A DNA stretch of 64,000 nt from Cladorhizidae sp. MBARI D1340-BT2 (GCA_028752905.1 JAQNBH010000002.1:29185932-29249931), one strand, 5' to 3'; shown: positions 32,400 through 43,186, numbered from the stretch's first letter. Translations and numbers: made by a program. The notes: generated from the letters alone by a model not told the origin.

Positions 32400-33606
32400 C
32401 CCCCTAGCACCACCCAAAGACACTAGGACCGTAAGGCTCGACTTCCAACAACCGTTTATGTGCATTTGTATACCCATCACTAATTAATGTGTGTACCTAA
32501 GCTTCAGTCTCTCCACTGAACGCTAAAAAAGTGTTTGTGTTCCTACAACTTCCACAGAACCCAAAGAGCCTTCAAAATTGGCTTCACAATTTACCTTGTG
32601 ACCCTCAAACCATTCTGTGTAACTTGCTTCTGTTTCATCTTCAGGTCTTCGTGCACAAGCTTGACAGAACTTAGACATAAGATAATAATCTAAAACTTCT
32701 CCAATGTCCCAAGACATCACCGCAACCAAGCCATAATTTGATTTGTGGCCCTGTCTAAGCCATGTGCCGTCAACAGTAATACTAACATCAATGATGTCTT
32801 CATGCCTAACCCTATAAAAATCATGTAACCTATGAGCGGCATCCAACATAATACTCTGTTACTGCATTTGCGTCACTCCCTATTGACCTAGTATATTTAA
32901 AAAAACAAGTGGAACTAAGAGGGGGCAACATATCCATGACTGCAGTGATGTCTTCCAGACCAGAATGACTAATTCCAGCAATGCGAGCACCCAGTACTGA
33001 CTGGATGTTCAAAGAATGCTTCTACAGATACAGGGTTTGAGATGTCTCGAATGTTACTACAATTTGAACAAAAAGTAAAAATGAGACACCATGCCTGCCC
33101 TACGGGCTTCAGTTGCAAGGGAGCTCAGTTACCACATTGAATACACTTATTACACCTTTCTATGACCTCTCTAAACTTATCTAAGTTTATTATACGATTA
33201 CCCTTACCTAGTCCTCCAACACCACCCGAGTCCAAAGAGGTAGATCCAGTAGCAACAGGCCACAGAAGCAGCTGAACGATCCATGAGAGCCAACTTCTTC
33301 CTGGTCATAGTCACTGGTCATAGTCACCAATGGAACTGGCCTCTCTTCAGACATTTGCAATTGATTGCAAGGTAAGTGAAGGTTCACAGAAGGCGCTACC
33401 CCACCTACAGGATCCAAGAGACTCACTAACAAAGGAAGGAAACAGCTAGTAACTTTTTAGTACGGAGATAAACATTAAAACTTGCCTGGCGCGGCTACTG
33501 TGACAGGCTCAACAACAGCCGCCTGTAGGGCTTTCTTCTTCTTGTCGTCACTCTTCTTGAATCCTTGGCCTTTCTGTTTAAAATGCTTCTCTGTTCTCTT
33601 ACCCAT
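32400..33606 (-). pseudogene. Mutator-like transposase relic of the 19.4 kb element
   Basis: A minus-strand first exon starts at 33,606 with MGKRTEKHFKQKGQGFKK, a basic tail typical of this family. A middle segment lies at about 33,208-33,432. The core follows from 33,012: NIQSVLGARIAGISHSGLE, frameshift near 32,840, AAHRLHDFYRV, SITVDGTWLRQGHKSNYG (catalytic Asp region), GEVLDYYLMSKFCQAC, CEANFEGSLGSVEV. After a stop near 32,520 decayed frames continue as RSVERLKLRYTH and SDGYTNAHKRLLEVEPYG. The order fits the Mutator-like nuclease domain of invertebrate transposon proteins. Frameshifts and stops make it inactive. Confidence 0.75.
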
Positions 33607-34179
33607 AACTCAACAGAGTGAAAGTTTCAAGTGATTCTGGCGAACTGACTAAAAAACACGTGACCTAAAAAAAAACGTGCTCGTCTTAGCGGTTGCGCAC
33701 TCCCCCCCCCGCCTGGCCAATTCATTGCGCAAACGACTGGTAAGGGTCTCCATGAAATTGGCAACATTTTGATATATAAAAACTGTATTTTGGGTAGGCG
33801 ATCATCGCCGACCACCCGATTGTAGCCAGGTAAGACTGGGAGAGAACCTCTTCCAATGTGAAGTGAAATGAAATGAAATGGAATAATAATGCACTGTATA
33901 AAAATGGCTATATCTTCTGATGCAAGTATTCACTTGCTCTGAAACTTGAAACTCAAACTCCAGACATTTTATGGGTCAAAAAAAAAAAAATAGAAAAAAT
34001 ATGTGTTTTCAGCCCTCGCCCCCCCTTAACGATCCCTGCCTAACGTTTTGGCCAACGTTTAGCGAACGTATGGCGAACGTTAGGCGAACGTTTGGCTAAC
34101 GGTACAGCAACGCTGCGACTCAAACGTACCACAAACGTCCAACGCAAACGGTACGTAAAGTTTTTTTTGACCTCTACTG

Positions 34180-34322
34180 TATGTCTTCTGCAGGCTGTGT
34201 AAGAGGCTTCTCTACTCTATCTCGAGTCAAGACTGACCTTAGAAACCAGTTAGCCAACAGAACTCTCAATCACCTCTTGATGCTAGCAATTGAAGGGCCT
34301 AGTCCATTCTTATCTGCCCTAT
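34180..34322 (+). pseudogene. hAT transposase remnant, right part (dimerisation domain)
   Basis: The frame reads SSAGCVRGFSTLSRVK, then TDLRNQLANRTLNHLLMLAI, then EGPSPFLSAL and a stop. This is the hAT C-terminal dimerisation motif (xERxFSxLxxIKTxxRN). The Glu is replaced by Val. It directly continues the left part that ends at 14,732. Confidence 0.78.
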
Positions 34323-34515
34323 GAACTCACTTGTGATTGATGGAGTGTCATGAGGAATAGAAAGTTCGTGTGGAAGCTTCTGGAATGTCCTACTTGATTT
34401 TAGTTTCAATTTTAATAATTAACAAACTGCAGCATCTGCTCATCAATATAATCAATGACAATCAGCCGGTCCATCTAACACACACACACACACACACTAG
34501 CTCATCACCACTCAG

Positions 34516-34525
34516 CAGGGTTTCA

Positions 34526-34556
<31 letters not shown>

Positions 34557-34704
34557 TGACTGCCCTCCTTGGAAATTGTATTATTAAAATTCATCAGAAA
34601 CTTTGTCACATCTTTAACTATCATGCCCCCCCCCCCCTTAATATCCAGATTCCTCCAGTTGCCCCCCCCCCCACCCCTTGGACAATTTTCTAAATGAAAC
34701 CCTG
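34516..34704. mobile_element. 189 bp hAT-type MITE with a poly-G core
   Basis: Perfect 15 bp inverted ends, CAGGGTTTCATTTAG, at 34,516 and, reverse-complemented, ending at 34,704. The interior has a run of about 26 G after the left end and two poly-C runs near the right end. The flanks CCACTCAG and ACCACCAG are similar but not identical, so an 8 bp duplication is only suggested. CAGGG ends are typical of hAT. It has no coding capacity. Confidence 0.82.
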
Positions 34705-34964
34705 ACCACCAGCATTCCATCTCATTTGTGATCTCTTTCTCTTTCACTAATAATACACAATATAAGCAACAATATAATTATATCCACACATGACAAAATG
34801 AGACCAACTTGAGAGGCTTTGTAATGTTCTGGAAGTGTCTGGGGGAATCTACGAAAGATAAGTAACATGGGGGCAATTGAATCTTTCCCTTCCCCCATGA
34901 CAGAATACACTACATAACATGGCCGTACTCGGGATTTACAAAAGCAGCAAATTCAGCTTCTACA

Positions 34965-35555
34965 CAGTATGAACCTCTACACAGTATGAACCTCTACACA
35001 GTATGAACCTCTACACAGTATGAACCTCTACTCAGTATGAACCTCTACACAGTATGAACCACTGCACAGTATGAACCTCTACACAGTATGAACCTCTACA
35101 TAGTATGAACCTCTACACAGTATGAACCTCTACACAGTATGAACCTCTACACAGTATGAACCTCTACACTCTACACAGTATGAACCTCTACACAGTATGA
35201 ACCTCTACTCAGTATGAACCTCTACACAGTATGAACCTCTACATAGTATGAACCTCTACACAGTATGAACCTCTACACAGTATGAACCTCTACACAGTAT
35301 GAACCTCTACACAGTATGAACCTCTACACAGTATGAACCTCTACACAGTATGAACCTCTACACGGTATGAACCTCTACACAGTATGAACCTCTACACTCT
35401 ACACAGTATGAACCTCTACACAGTATGAACCTCTACACAGTATGAACCTCTACTCAGTATGAACCTCTACACAGTATGAACCTCTAAGTATGAACCTCTA
35501 CACAGTATGAACCTCTACACAGTATGAACCTCTACACAGTATGAACCTCTACACA
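34965..35555. repeat. 17 bp minisatellite, about 33 copies
   Basis: The unit TACACAGTATGAACCTC is repeated, with rare variants (TACTCAG, TACATAG, CACTGC). Three short deletions or duplications (CTACACTCTACACAG) break the register. Confidence 0.95.
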
Positions 35556-35589
35556 GTGCCCCAAGATATGATATATTGTATGGATATAC

Positions 35590-36045
35590 TACTATCAATG
35601 TAGATAACAAACATTTACAGGACCCTTTACCTATCAGTGTAGAGAACAAACATTTACAGGACACTTTACATATCAGTGTAGAGAACAAACATTTACAGGA
35701 CCCTTTACCTATCAGTGTAGAGAACAAACATTTACAGGACCCTTTATATATCAGTGTAGAGAACAAACATTTACAGGACCCTTTACCTATCGGTGTAGAT
35801 AAACATTTACAGGACCCTTTACCTATCAGTGTAGAGAACAAACATTTTACAGGACCCTTTACCTATCACTGTAGAGAACAAATATTTACAGGACCCTTTA
35901 CCTATCAATGCCCTTTACCTATCAATGTAGAGAACAAACATTTACAGGACCCCCTTTACCTATCACTGTAGAGAACAAATATTTACAGGACCCTTTACCT
36001 ATCAATGTAGAGAACAAACATTTACATGACCCTTTACCTAATACT
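35590..36045. repeat. 39 bp minisatellite, about 11 copies
   Basis: The unit is AACAAACATTTACAGGACCC plus TTTACCTATCAGTGTAGAG. Since 39 is divisible by three, both strands stay open over several hundred bases. Those frames are repeat artefacts. Confidence 0.94.
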
Positions 36046-36628
36046 AGATCTAACAGTACTGCACGTGGAAATAAAACTGATTGGGTGGGGGGGTTATTTG
36101 AGGGGGTTATTTGAGTAGATTTTTGTATTTTTATTCCAATTTTCGATCAAATTTATTTTCTAATTTTATTATTATCATTATTATCATTGTTGTTATAATT
36201 ATTATTAACATTATTGTCATTGCTATTACTGTATTATTAAGACTATTATTAACATTATTATTATTATTAACACATTATTATTAACATTATTATTAGCATT
36301 ATTATTATTATTAACATTATTATTATTATTATTAACATTACAAACATAACATTACATTATTATTTATTTTTATACATATATAATTTTTATTATTATTATT
36401 AATTTTTTTAATTTTTATTGATGTATATATAATATTATATATATATTTTTACATTATTATTATTTTTATTAATTATTATTAACTTAACATTACATTATTA
36501 TTATTATTATTATGGACTCTGACCTTGATAATGCCCCTCCCCTTGGCTAGACCACACCCATCACTTACTATTATCTATAGTGTTCTGTCTTAATGTTTAA
36601 TTGTATCGCTGTTCTTGGGCATGCCCAG
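36046..36628. other. AT-rich low-complexity DNA upstream of the PRDM9-like exon
   Basis: It is mostly ATT/TTA-rich sequence (about 36,120-36,510) with runs of TATTATTA and AACATTATTA. No gene is visible. Upstream exons of the PRDM9-like gene (KRAB or SSXRD type) were not found here. Confidence 0.6.
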
Positions 36629-36928
36629 GTGTGATCTGTGATGACTGCGACGTTGGCTACCACGAGTGCATGCGGGGAATATGCTCGATCCATGGAGCCT
36701 TCTCGGAGCTGGACCCCACCTTTGGCTTTGACCAAGCCTCCCTCACGTATATCCCATTGCCTGTGCCTGCCAAACTCACCCTCAGAGCTTTGCAAGTGCC
36801 TGGGGCCGTGCTGGGCGTCTTTGCCACCGTGCTTGTCAGCGAGGGGGTTGAGGATGGGTCCTTACGAAGGCCGGAGGATTGTGTGCGAGGATTTGGAGGA
36901 GCACCACAACATTGCTTATGCATGGGAG
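36629..36928 (+). pseudogene. PRDM9: PRDM9-like exon: zinc knuckle and start of PR/SET domain
   Basis: The exon follows an acceptor (GGGCATGCCCAG). It reads ICDDCDVGYHECMRGICSIH (zinc knuckle before the SET domain of PRDM7/9/11), YIPLPVPAKLTLRALQVPG, VLGVFATVLVSEG. After a one-base change of frame it continues as GLRMGPYEGRRIVCEDLEEH and NIAYAWE, then the donor GTGAGC. The shift lies in a run of five G at 36,843-36,847; four G would keep PRDM9-like sequence in frame (PLGLHFGPYEG in the mammalian protein). PRDM9 trimethylates H3K4/K36 and places meiotic breaks. The frameshift is either real decay or a homopolymer error. Confidence 0.82.
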
Positions 36929-37186
36929 GTGAGCATAGTGAGGAAGGCTGTGTCTTCCATTCCCTGAGCTTGGGTGAGAGGTGAGCATAGTGAGGAAGGC
37001 TGTGTCTTCCATTCCCTGGGCTTGGGTGAGAGGTGAGCATAGTGAGGAAGGCTGTGTCTTCCATTCCCTGGGCTTGGGTGAGAGGCGAGCATAGTGAGGA
37101 AGGCTGTGTCTTCCATTCCCTGGGCTTGGGTGAGAGGCGAGCATGGTGAGGAAGGCTGTGTCTTCCATTCCCTGGTGTTGAGCTTG
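36927..37186. repeat. 52 bp minisatellite containing the PRDM9-like 5' splice site, five copies
   Basis: The unit is AGGTGAGCATAGTGAGGAAG, then GCTGTGTCTTCCATTCCCTG, then GGCTTGGGTGAG. The first copy begins at the exon/intron border, so each later copy reproduces the donor-like GAGAGGTGAGCATAG (GAGAGGCGAGCATAG or GCATGGTG in two later copies). Confidence 0.93.
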
Positions 37187-38310
37187 GGTGGCTCAGTCAC
37201 GTAGCATTGTTCTATAAGACTAGCTCACAACAACCTAGTCCCTAGTGTTGGTAGTATTACATTTTTAGGTTGATTTAGAGACTTTCTAAAAGGTTGAGGG
37301 GGAGTTCCTGATCCACTTCCCTCCACATGTTGACTCAGTGAGAGTATGTTTACTTGGTGTGAGTGTGTTTCACTTGGTGCATACTTTGTGTGGGTGTATG
37401 CTGGATGTTGTGTACAGGATTAAGTTGTTCCTCACTCTTTGAATGAGGTACTGTAATCTGTTGCTCCTATTCCCCTCAGCCTATAGCTAAATTTCCAATG
37501 CCCTGAGGTCAAAGCGTGCCAAATTGCTTGCCAAACCAAAAAGGCTAACTACATAGTGGCTTGCGTTAGTTACAGTTACATCTGTTCTACATCTCCAGTA
37601 GTCGTGGAGGAAACTCGGAAGTGCAAAATCGAGGTAACTCTTTCAGGTACTACTAGGACAGGACCAAATTCTGTAGACCACTGGGTTGTTGTTTTTAACC
37701 TACCTACCTGTACAGTGTTTGTTCAAGCCTGATGACCAGGCTATCTAGAGCATGCTCTAGTTGCTATGCTATAGCTACTAGCGTGGAGGACAAAATGCTG
37801 CCACTGGTTTAGGCGTGTCCACACAAACGAAGTACAGCTCTAGTTGAAAACTTACATGGTTAGATATTGTCTCTTTGTTGGCTTTGCTAAAGCAGAAAGC
37901 TATGATGATGGAGATGAGGGGAGAGTGGTTCAACTTGACATAAGCCCTTGGTATGGGTTGCATGGAAGACATGGTGTTGCCGTGCATGGCGTGGTGTATC
38001 TATCTATCTATCTATGCTCCAGGCATTCGCCACCAGTTATAAAATGTGACCCTTTAAATAATGCGGGCTTACGATGTAAGTGCATCTGGAATGGTCGTCA
38101 TAGAGATAGATAGAGTGTGCGCCCTGAGATTCAAAGCTTGACTGGCCTGACTGGCCTCGCTGTGCTGTGCAAGTGAGGACGGGCTACATGGTTGAATACC
38201 TGACACCAACCCTTACCAGATAGCCATCTGATATGTAGGGCAGGCAACGAACTAAGATCCTCATAAACCCCTAGGCCCTCGAGAACCACCTCCCCCATAG
38301 GCCTTCACAC
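37187..38310. other. PRDM9-like intron, no gene seen
   Basis: Mixed-composition intronic DNA. Open frames of 60-90 codons near 37,800-38,110 show no family motifs. Confidence 0.4.
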
Positions 38311-38311
38311 C

Positions 38312-38588
<277 letters not shown>

Positions 38589-39278
38589 CAATAATAAATT
38601 TGCTGCACTGCAAGTGAGAATGGGCGTATTGGCTGACAGGAAATTGGCTGACAGGAAAGGCCAATCGACATCATGTAGATGCTCTGTTCATCAACATGCT
38701 CTTGATAGTTTATCTTCCTTACCAGACAATGCCTTAACACTCATCACTAGTGTGCACTTCATCTTCCCATACTTACACGTACAGTACATCTGTTGTGGGC
38801 AACCTGGAATGAACTATGTGGGAGGTAGCCAGGCTCGATGAGGGAGATTGGAAGTAGAGACGCAGGGTGGCTAGAGGGACTTCACTAGAGGATCACTAAC
38901 ATTTCAAGTAGGAGATGAATTTGAATAATTATCCTGTGAACTGTGGACCTTGAGTATACACACACATACATACATACAGACGTAGCTATCTATTTATGGC
39001 TACTGTTAAGTTGTTGTTTTGTCTGAGCTATCCACAGAATCTCCCGTTGTTGATATGTAGTGCGTGTATAATGCAGAGACAGGGAAAAGGTGAATGATTC
39101 CGCCTGGAATTGAACTGGCAATTTTGAGTACCAAAGTGCACGGACAAACCCAGAGAATTTCCCTATGTATTTAGTAATACACTCACACTCACATACAACA
39201 CCCACACTCACACACAACACCCACACTCACACACAACACCCACACTCACACACAGGTGATTAGAGTGTGTGTGCTCAG

Positions 39279-39513
39279 GTGCGGCACAAGGAGGTCAAGC
39301 GCTACTTAATTGATGGAGAAGACATGACTCACTCGAATTGGATGAGGTATGTGAAGTGCGCAAGGCACGCAGAGGAGCAGAACATGGTGGCCTACCAGTG
39401 CAGTGGCAACATCTACTACCAAGTTCTTAGAAACGTTTCTCCGGATTCTAAGCTACTCGTCTGGTATGGGGAGAAGTACGCTAAGAATCTGGGTGTGGCT
39501 ATGCTCAGTGAAG
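39279..39513 (+). CDS. PRDM9: PRDM9-like PR/SET catalytic exon
   Basis: The 235 nt exon (acceptor GTGTGTGCTCAG, donor GTAATT) is in phase with the previous exon's last codons (AYAWE, then VRHKEVKRYLIDGEDMTHS). It encodes NWMRYVKCARHAEEQN, MVAYQCSGNIYYQVLRNV and LLVWYGEKYAKNLG. These are near-identical to the central and C-terminal SET motifs of PRDM7/9 (NWMRYVNCARxxEEQNLVA, ELLVWYGDEYGQELG). The exon is open and conserved, which contrasts with the damaged exons on both sides. It ends in phase 1. The next recognisable exon needs phase 0, so at least one small exon lies between or the zinc-finger exon uses another acceptor. Confidence 0.9.
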
Positions 39514-39699
39514 GTAATTTGATTGCTCATTATATATCATAAAGTACTACTTGATTGCCTCAAGCCGTGTTAGTCTACTTAGTACATGCAGTGGGCTCGT
39601 GCCATTGAACTGACACTGTTAATCTAATTGGTGCACACCCATCCCCCCCCCCCCCCCCCCCCCCCCTTCCCCCCATTCATACTCACATGATTGTTTGCA

Positions 39700-39930
39700 A
39701 TGAAGTGAGAAAGCCTGAGCTGCTTTAGCTGAGGACTCGAGCCTGAGCTGCTTTAGGTGAGGACTCACCGAGGAAGCCTGAGCTGCTCTAGGTGAGGACT
39801 TACCAAGGAAGCCTGAGCTGCTCTAGGTGAGGACTCAAGCCTGAGCTGCTCTAGGTGAGGACTCACCGAGGAAGCCCGATCTGCTCTAGGTGAGGACTCA
39901 CCGAAGAAGCCTGATCTACTCTAGGTGAAG
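39700..39930. repeat. Minisatellite of about 35 bp, six to seven copies
   Basis: The unit is GAGGAAGCCTGAGCTGCTCT plus AGGTGAGGACTCACC, with some copies shortened to AAGCCTGAGC...GAGGACTC. A poly-C tract (39,644-39,666) lies just upstream. Both are within a PRDM9-like intron. Confidence 0.9.
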
Positions 39931-40515
39931 ACCTGCCAATAGTTGTAATGCCCAGCTGCTGCGTCTGCTGTAGCTAGTATTCTAGATGCTCGGCTTCTCA
40001 TAAACTTCCTAAGCATTGACTTTGGCTCATCCACATCTGCAAATGGCTTGTCATTGCTATCCTTCTCTCTGGCTTCGCTTGACAAAAACAGTACGCTGGA
40101 TGCTAGCTGTGTCCCCTGCCTAATCCGACATTACCGAGGAGAGGATAGTGGTCGCTTGCTACAGACTTGACAGTATGTTCAATGTTGCCTTGTGCTATTG
40201 TTCCCACTCATTGCATCAATTTGAGCGATAGTATTTGGTGCAGGCTTGTGCACCGCACTAATATATGCAACTCCGTCATGTCCCACCTACACTTTGGTGA
40301 CTACATAGTCTATTACGATTATGAAGTACTGGCTGCTCCGGACAGCATTGCGTGGTTAGGCCCTTGCTTGTGGAGCTCTCTGGGATAGCTGCCCTTCTCT
40401 TCTTTAGGAGCTGCACTGCTGGCCTGTCGGATTTTCACCTTTTAACCTATCAATGTGCTGAATTCAAGGGGTACGATACCATTTTTTTAAAGTGTTATTG
40501 TTGTTCAGTTTAGAG
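39931..40515. other. PRDM9-like intron, no feature recognised
   Basis: No repeat, inverted repeat or protein motif was identified. One open frame (40,167-40,388) has no family resemblance. Confidence 0.4.
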
Positions 40516-40519
40516 CTCC

Positions 40520-40825
40520 ATTAATTCTCCACACTTCACTGTATGGACTTGATATATAGCTCAAATGATAGATCTCTCTGTGTGTGCTCTCTTTTGGTTT
40601 TAAAAATGCTGCAGATCTATAGATTCTGCTCACTTCACTGTATGGACTTGATATATAGCTCAAATGATAGATCTCTCTGTGTGCTCTCTTTTGATATTGA
40701 AAACTGCATAGGTATATTACTATAGATTCTGCACACTTCACTGTATGGACTTGATATATAGCTCAAATGATAGATCTCTCTGTGTGCTCTCTTTTGGTGT
40801 TAAAAATGCTGCATAGGTATAACCA
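40520..40825 (+). repeat. Dispersed repeat of about 100-115 bp, three tandem copies
   Basis: Each copy reads CACTTCACTGTATGGACTTG, then ATATATAGCTCAAATGATAG, then ATCTCTCTGTGTGCTCTCTT and TTGGT. The same family is present in inverted orientation at 12.1-12.5 kb and as one divergent copy at 10.35 kb. Confidence 0.9.
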
Positions 40826-41019
40826 TGCTCGTTTTATAACACTTTTCCCCCTTTTTCTATAGAATTGCCACGCCCCTCTTTTTAAAGCCTACATCGGCAT
40901 CAATAATATTGTTACTGTTGCTGTTATTATTATTATCATTATTATTATTATTTAAAATTATTCTCAACGAATTCTCAGTGTATAGCTATAATAACATTAC
41001 AATAACCTTCTCAATAATC

Positions 41020-41130
41020 AACTTGAAATTATGCTCTCTCCACGTTTCGACTAGATGCTCTAGCCTTCATCTTGAATTTGACTCACCATTTTGACTAGAT
41101 GCTCTAGCCTTCATCAGGAATAATGATGAT
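41020..41130. repeat. Short dispersed motif GACTAGATGCTCTAGCCTTC
   Basis: Two copies lie here, about 50 bp apart. Related copies are at 11,929-11,975 and at about 59,738 (GACTAGATGCTCTAACCCTG), followed by a GGAATAAT-like tail. It is probably part of an old MITE. The ends were not determined. Confidence 0.55.
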
Positions 41131-41325
41131 TTGCAACTTTAGTGGTTTGATGTAGTCTCCATATTAGGCATTGCACACACCCACTCAAGAGCTGGTATCA
41201 TGTGCTCGCCGTGGTTTTCTCTATTATAATTCCCTATCGTGGCAAAACTTGTCCTGCCCCTGCTAGAGATCACTTGTTATTTTGTTAACGCTTTTATTCG
41301 TTCCCCATTGTAGCCGTCGTCGTAG

Positions 41326-42112
41326 TGTTTCTGCCGTGGCTGCGGAGAATCCTTCTTGGAAAAGAAATCCTTTCACATCCACATCAAGCACAGCTCAAGT
41401 TGTAACTATGCAACGTTGAGACTGAGTTTCGTTAAAACTCAGGATCAGTTCCACCTGCTTGACGATGACTTGCAACAGCAGATCAGTAAAGAACAAGTTG
41501 AAACAAACAAAACTAATAGCCTCCTCTGTCCGTATTGTGGAAAGAGCCAATGCCACCCATACCAAGATCACGGGACACGTTCTAGTAGTGAACCATTCTC
41601 TTGTGAGCACTGTGGAAATAGGTTCAATCACAGCGACACTCTGCACCAGTCACACCTTCAGCTATGTGCCGAAGACAAGCCGTACTCTTGCGAACAATGT
41701 GGGTCGAGTTTCAGCCACAGTAGTGCCCTGAACTAGCACCTGAAGATGTATTCGAGCGACAAGCAACACGAGTGCGAACATTGTGGTAAGTTAAAGAGTT
41801 TCAGTCGGAGCAGCAACTTGCAGCGACATCTTAGAATACACTCGGGGGGAAAGACCGCTCAACTGCGAGCACTGCGAGAAGAATTTCGGAAGTCGCAGTA
41901 ATCTGCTGCAGCACCTCACTACACATTCCGATGTGAAGCCTTTCAAGTGTGACCAGTGCGGGAAGAGTTTTGGACGGACTAACAACTTACAACGACACCT
42001 CCGAATACACTCCGGGAACAGGCCTTACAAGTGTAAGCAGTGTGGGAAATGTTTCATTCAGAGTAGCCATCTACATAAGGACTTTAGAACACATTCATCA
42101 GAACAGGCCTAG
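41326..42112 (+). pseudogene. PRDM9: PRDM9-like C2H2 zinc-finger exon with nonsense codon and frameshift
   Basis: An initial finger-like CFCRGCGESFLEKKSFHIHI is followed by a linker and then a C2H2 array: degenerate CPYCGKSQCH, CEHCGNRFNHSDTL, CEQCGSSFSHSSALN, CEHCGKLKSFSRSSNLQRHL, CEHCEKNFGSRSNLLQHL, CDQCGKSFGRTNNLQRHL and CKQCGKCFIQSSHLHKDF, ending in TAG at 42,110. A TAG at 41,734 replaces the expected Gln/His codon in the third finger. Seven G at 41,844-41,850 shift the frame where five would keep the HSGERP linker. The fourth finger has two extra residues. The single array exon is PRDM9-like, but the gene cannot make a complete protein as written. Confidence 0.8.
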
Positions 42113-42255
42113 TGCATTCTCCACCAATTGTTATATGTGTATGTATGTATGTACTGGTTTTTACTTTGTACTGTGTCATCTTCTATGATGTCTGTACCTA
42201 TGCGATATATTCTTTATCACATTTCCCTTAGTCCTGCACCATGTATCTGCTTAAA

Positions 42256-42257
<2 letters not shown>

Positions 42258-42336
<79 letters not shown>
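42258..42336. repeat. (AC)n microsatellite, about 39 repeats
   Basis: Pure CA dinucleotide run about 150 bp downstream of the zinc-finger exon stop, followed by GTATGTATGTATGTG. Confidence 0.97.
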
Positions 42337-42344
42337 CTGTATGT

Positions 42345-43180
42345 ATGTATGTGCTTGTACAGATATAATATATACACACTGCATATACAGAGGAATGAAT
42401 TATGGATGGTGATAGAGTTTGGAACCCTGTAGCTTCTTCATGCATAGGGCCTTGTTCGCATGGGGGTTAGCCATTTTGGCGTTTGTGAAGGGCATACCAG
42501 CAAAGTTTAAAGCTCGTGTTTCTGCACATTTGGTGGTCCTAAATGCTTTTCTGGAGCTTTCGTAAAAAAATCATTTCAGGTCAATTCTGAGCTTCTCTCT
42601 GGCAGCAAGTTACAAAAAGCAAGAAATCTGAAGAACATTTTGTCAGTGTTACTTGTCCTGTTTCTTGTCAACATTTCAGCAATCATGTAAGAGGGAGAAA
42701 TAAATTACCATGTCCCAAAGTGCCCATGACAGAGGCAGAGTTCCCTCTCCACTGTCATAGAGAGTCTCTGCAGGAGGTACGGGGGTAGGTGGTCCCTTTC
42801 CTGTCGCCCCATACCACGGCTAAGTGGCCTAAGGCCAACAATCTGAGAAGTCTTCGATGGCTACTGGAGTGAACAAGTATTCATTGACATGGTGTACTGT
42901 CACTTTGACTTAACAAACTTGATATTCCATTCAGTTTCACGAAGACGGAACTCCTGATCTATTACCACTAAACTGGTGTGGCAAATAAAATAAGAGTACA
43001 TTATAAATAATATGTTAAATGTATAACCAAGCACATGATTATTTCAGTATTACAAGTTAGCTTCTGTGTTGAGGTACAAAAAAAAAGACTAAACCCCGAC
43101 CAAAAGATGATCAAGGTGATAGATCCTTATTTTAGTTAAGTGCTAAACCGCGAGCTCCATTTACGTGTCCGTGTCAAAAT
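42345..43180. other. Downstream of PRDM9-like gene, no gene recognised
   Basis: Mixed sequence without repeats or protein motifs that I can name. Confidence 0.4.
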
Positions 43181-43186
43181 CATCAG

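Larger units (their letters stand above)
14735..34179 (-). mobile_element. 19.4 kb DNA transposon with Mutator-like transposase relic
   Basis: The left end CAGTAGCGGTCAAAAAAAAC (14,735) is matched by the reverse complement of the right end, CAGTAGAGGTCAAAAAAAAC (34,179 inward). Similarity continues through TTACGTAC and GCGTTGG. Both subterminal regions (to about 14,900 and from about 34,030) are full of AACG/CGTT motifs, which resemble clustered transposase-binding sites. The coding relic at 32.4-33.6 kb is on the minus strand. Both ends are flanked by TA, but the interrupted hAT frame is better restored if TG is the duplicated dinucleotide. No 8-11 bp duplication of MULE type is visible. The superfamily is therefore inferred from the protein alone. 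Most of the length is later insertions. Confidence 0.75.

Noticed and set aside
35515..36114. Plus and minus frames of 68-131 residues
   Set aside because: They are products of the 39 bp minisatellite.
36657..37200. Minus-strand frames of 94-135 residues with HSLPHYAHLSP-type repeats
   Set aside because: They are antisense to the PRDM9-like exon and the 52 bp minisatellite.
42128..42445. His/Thr or Val/Cys repeat frames
   Set aside because: They are translation of the CA dinucleotide repeat.
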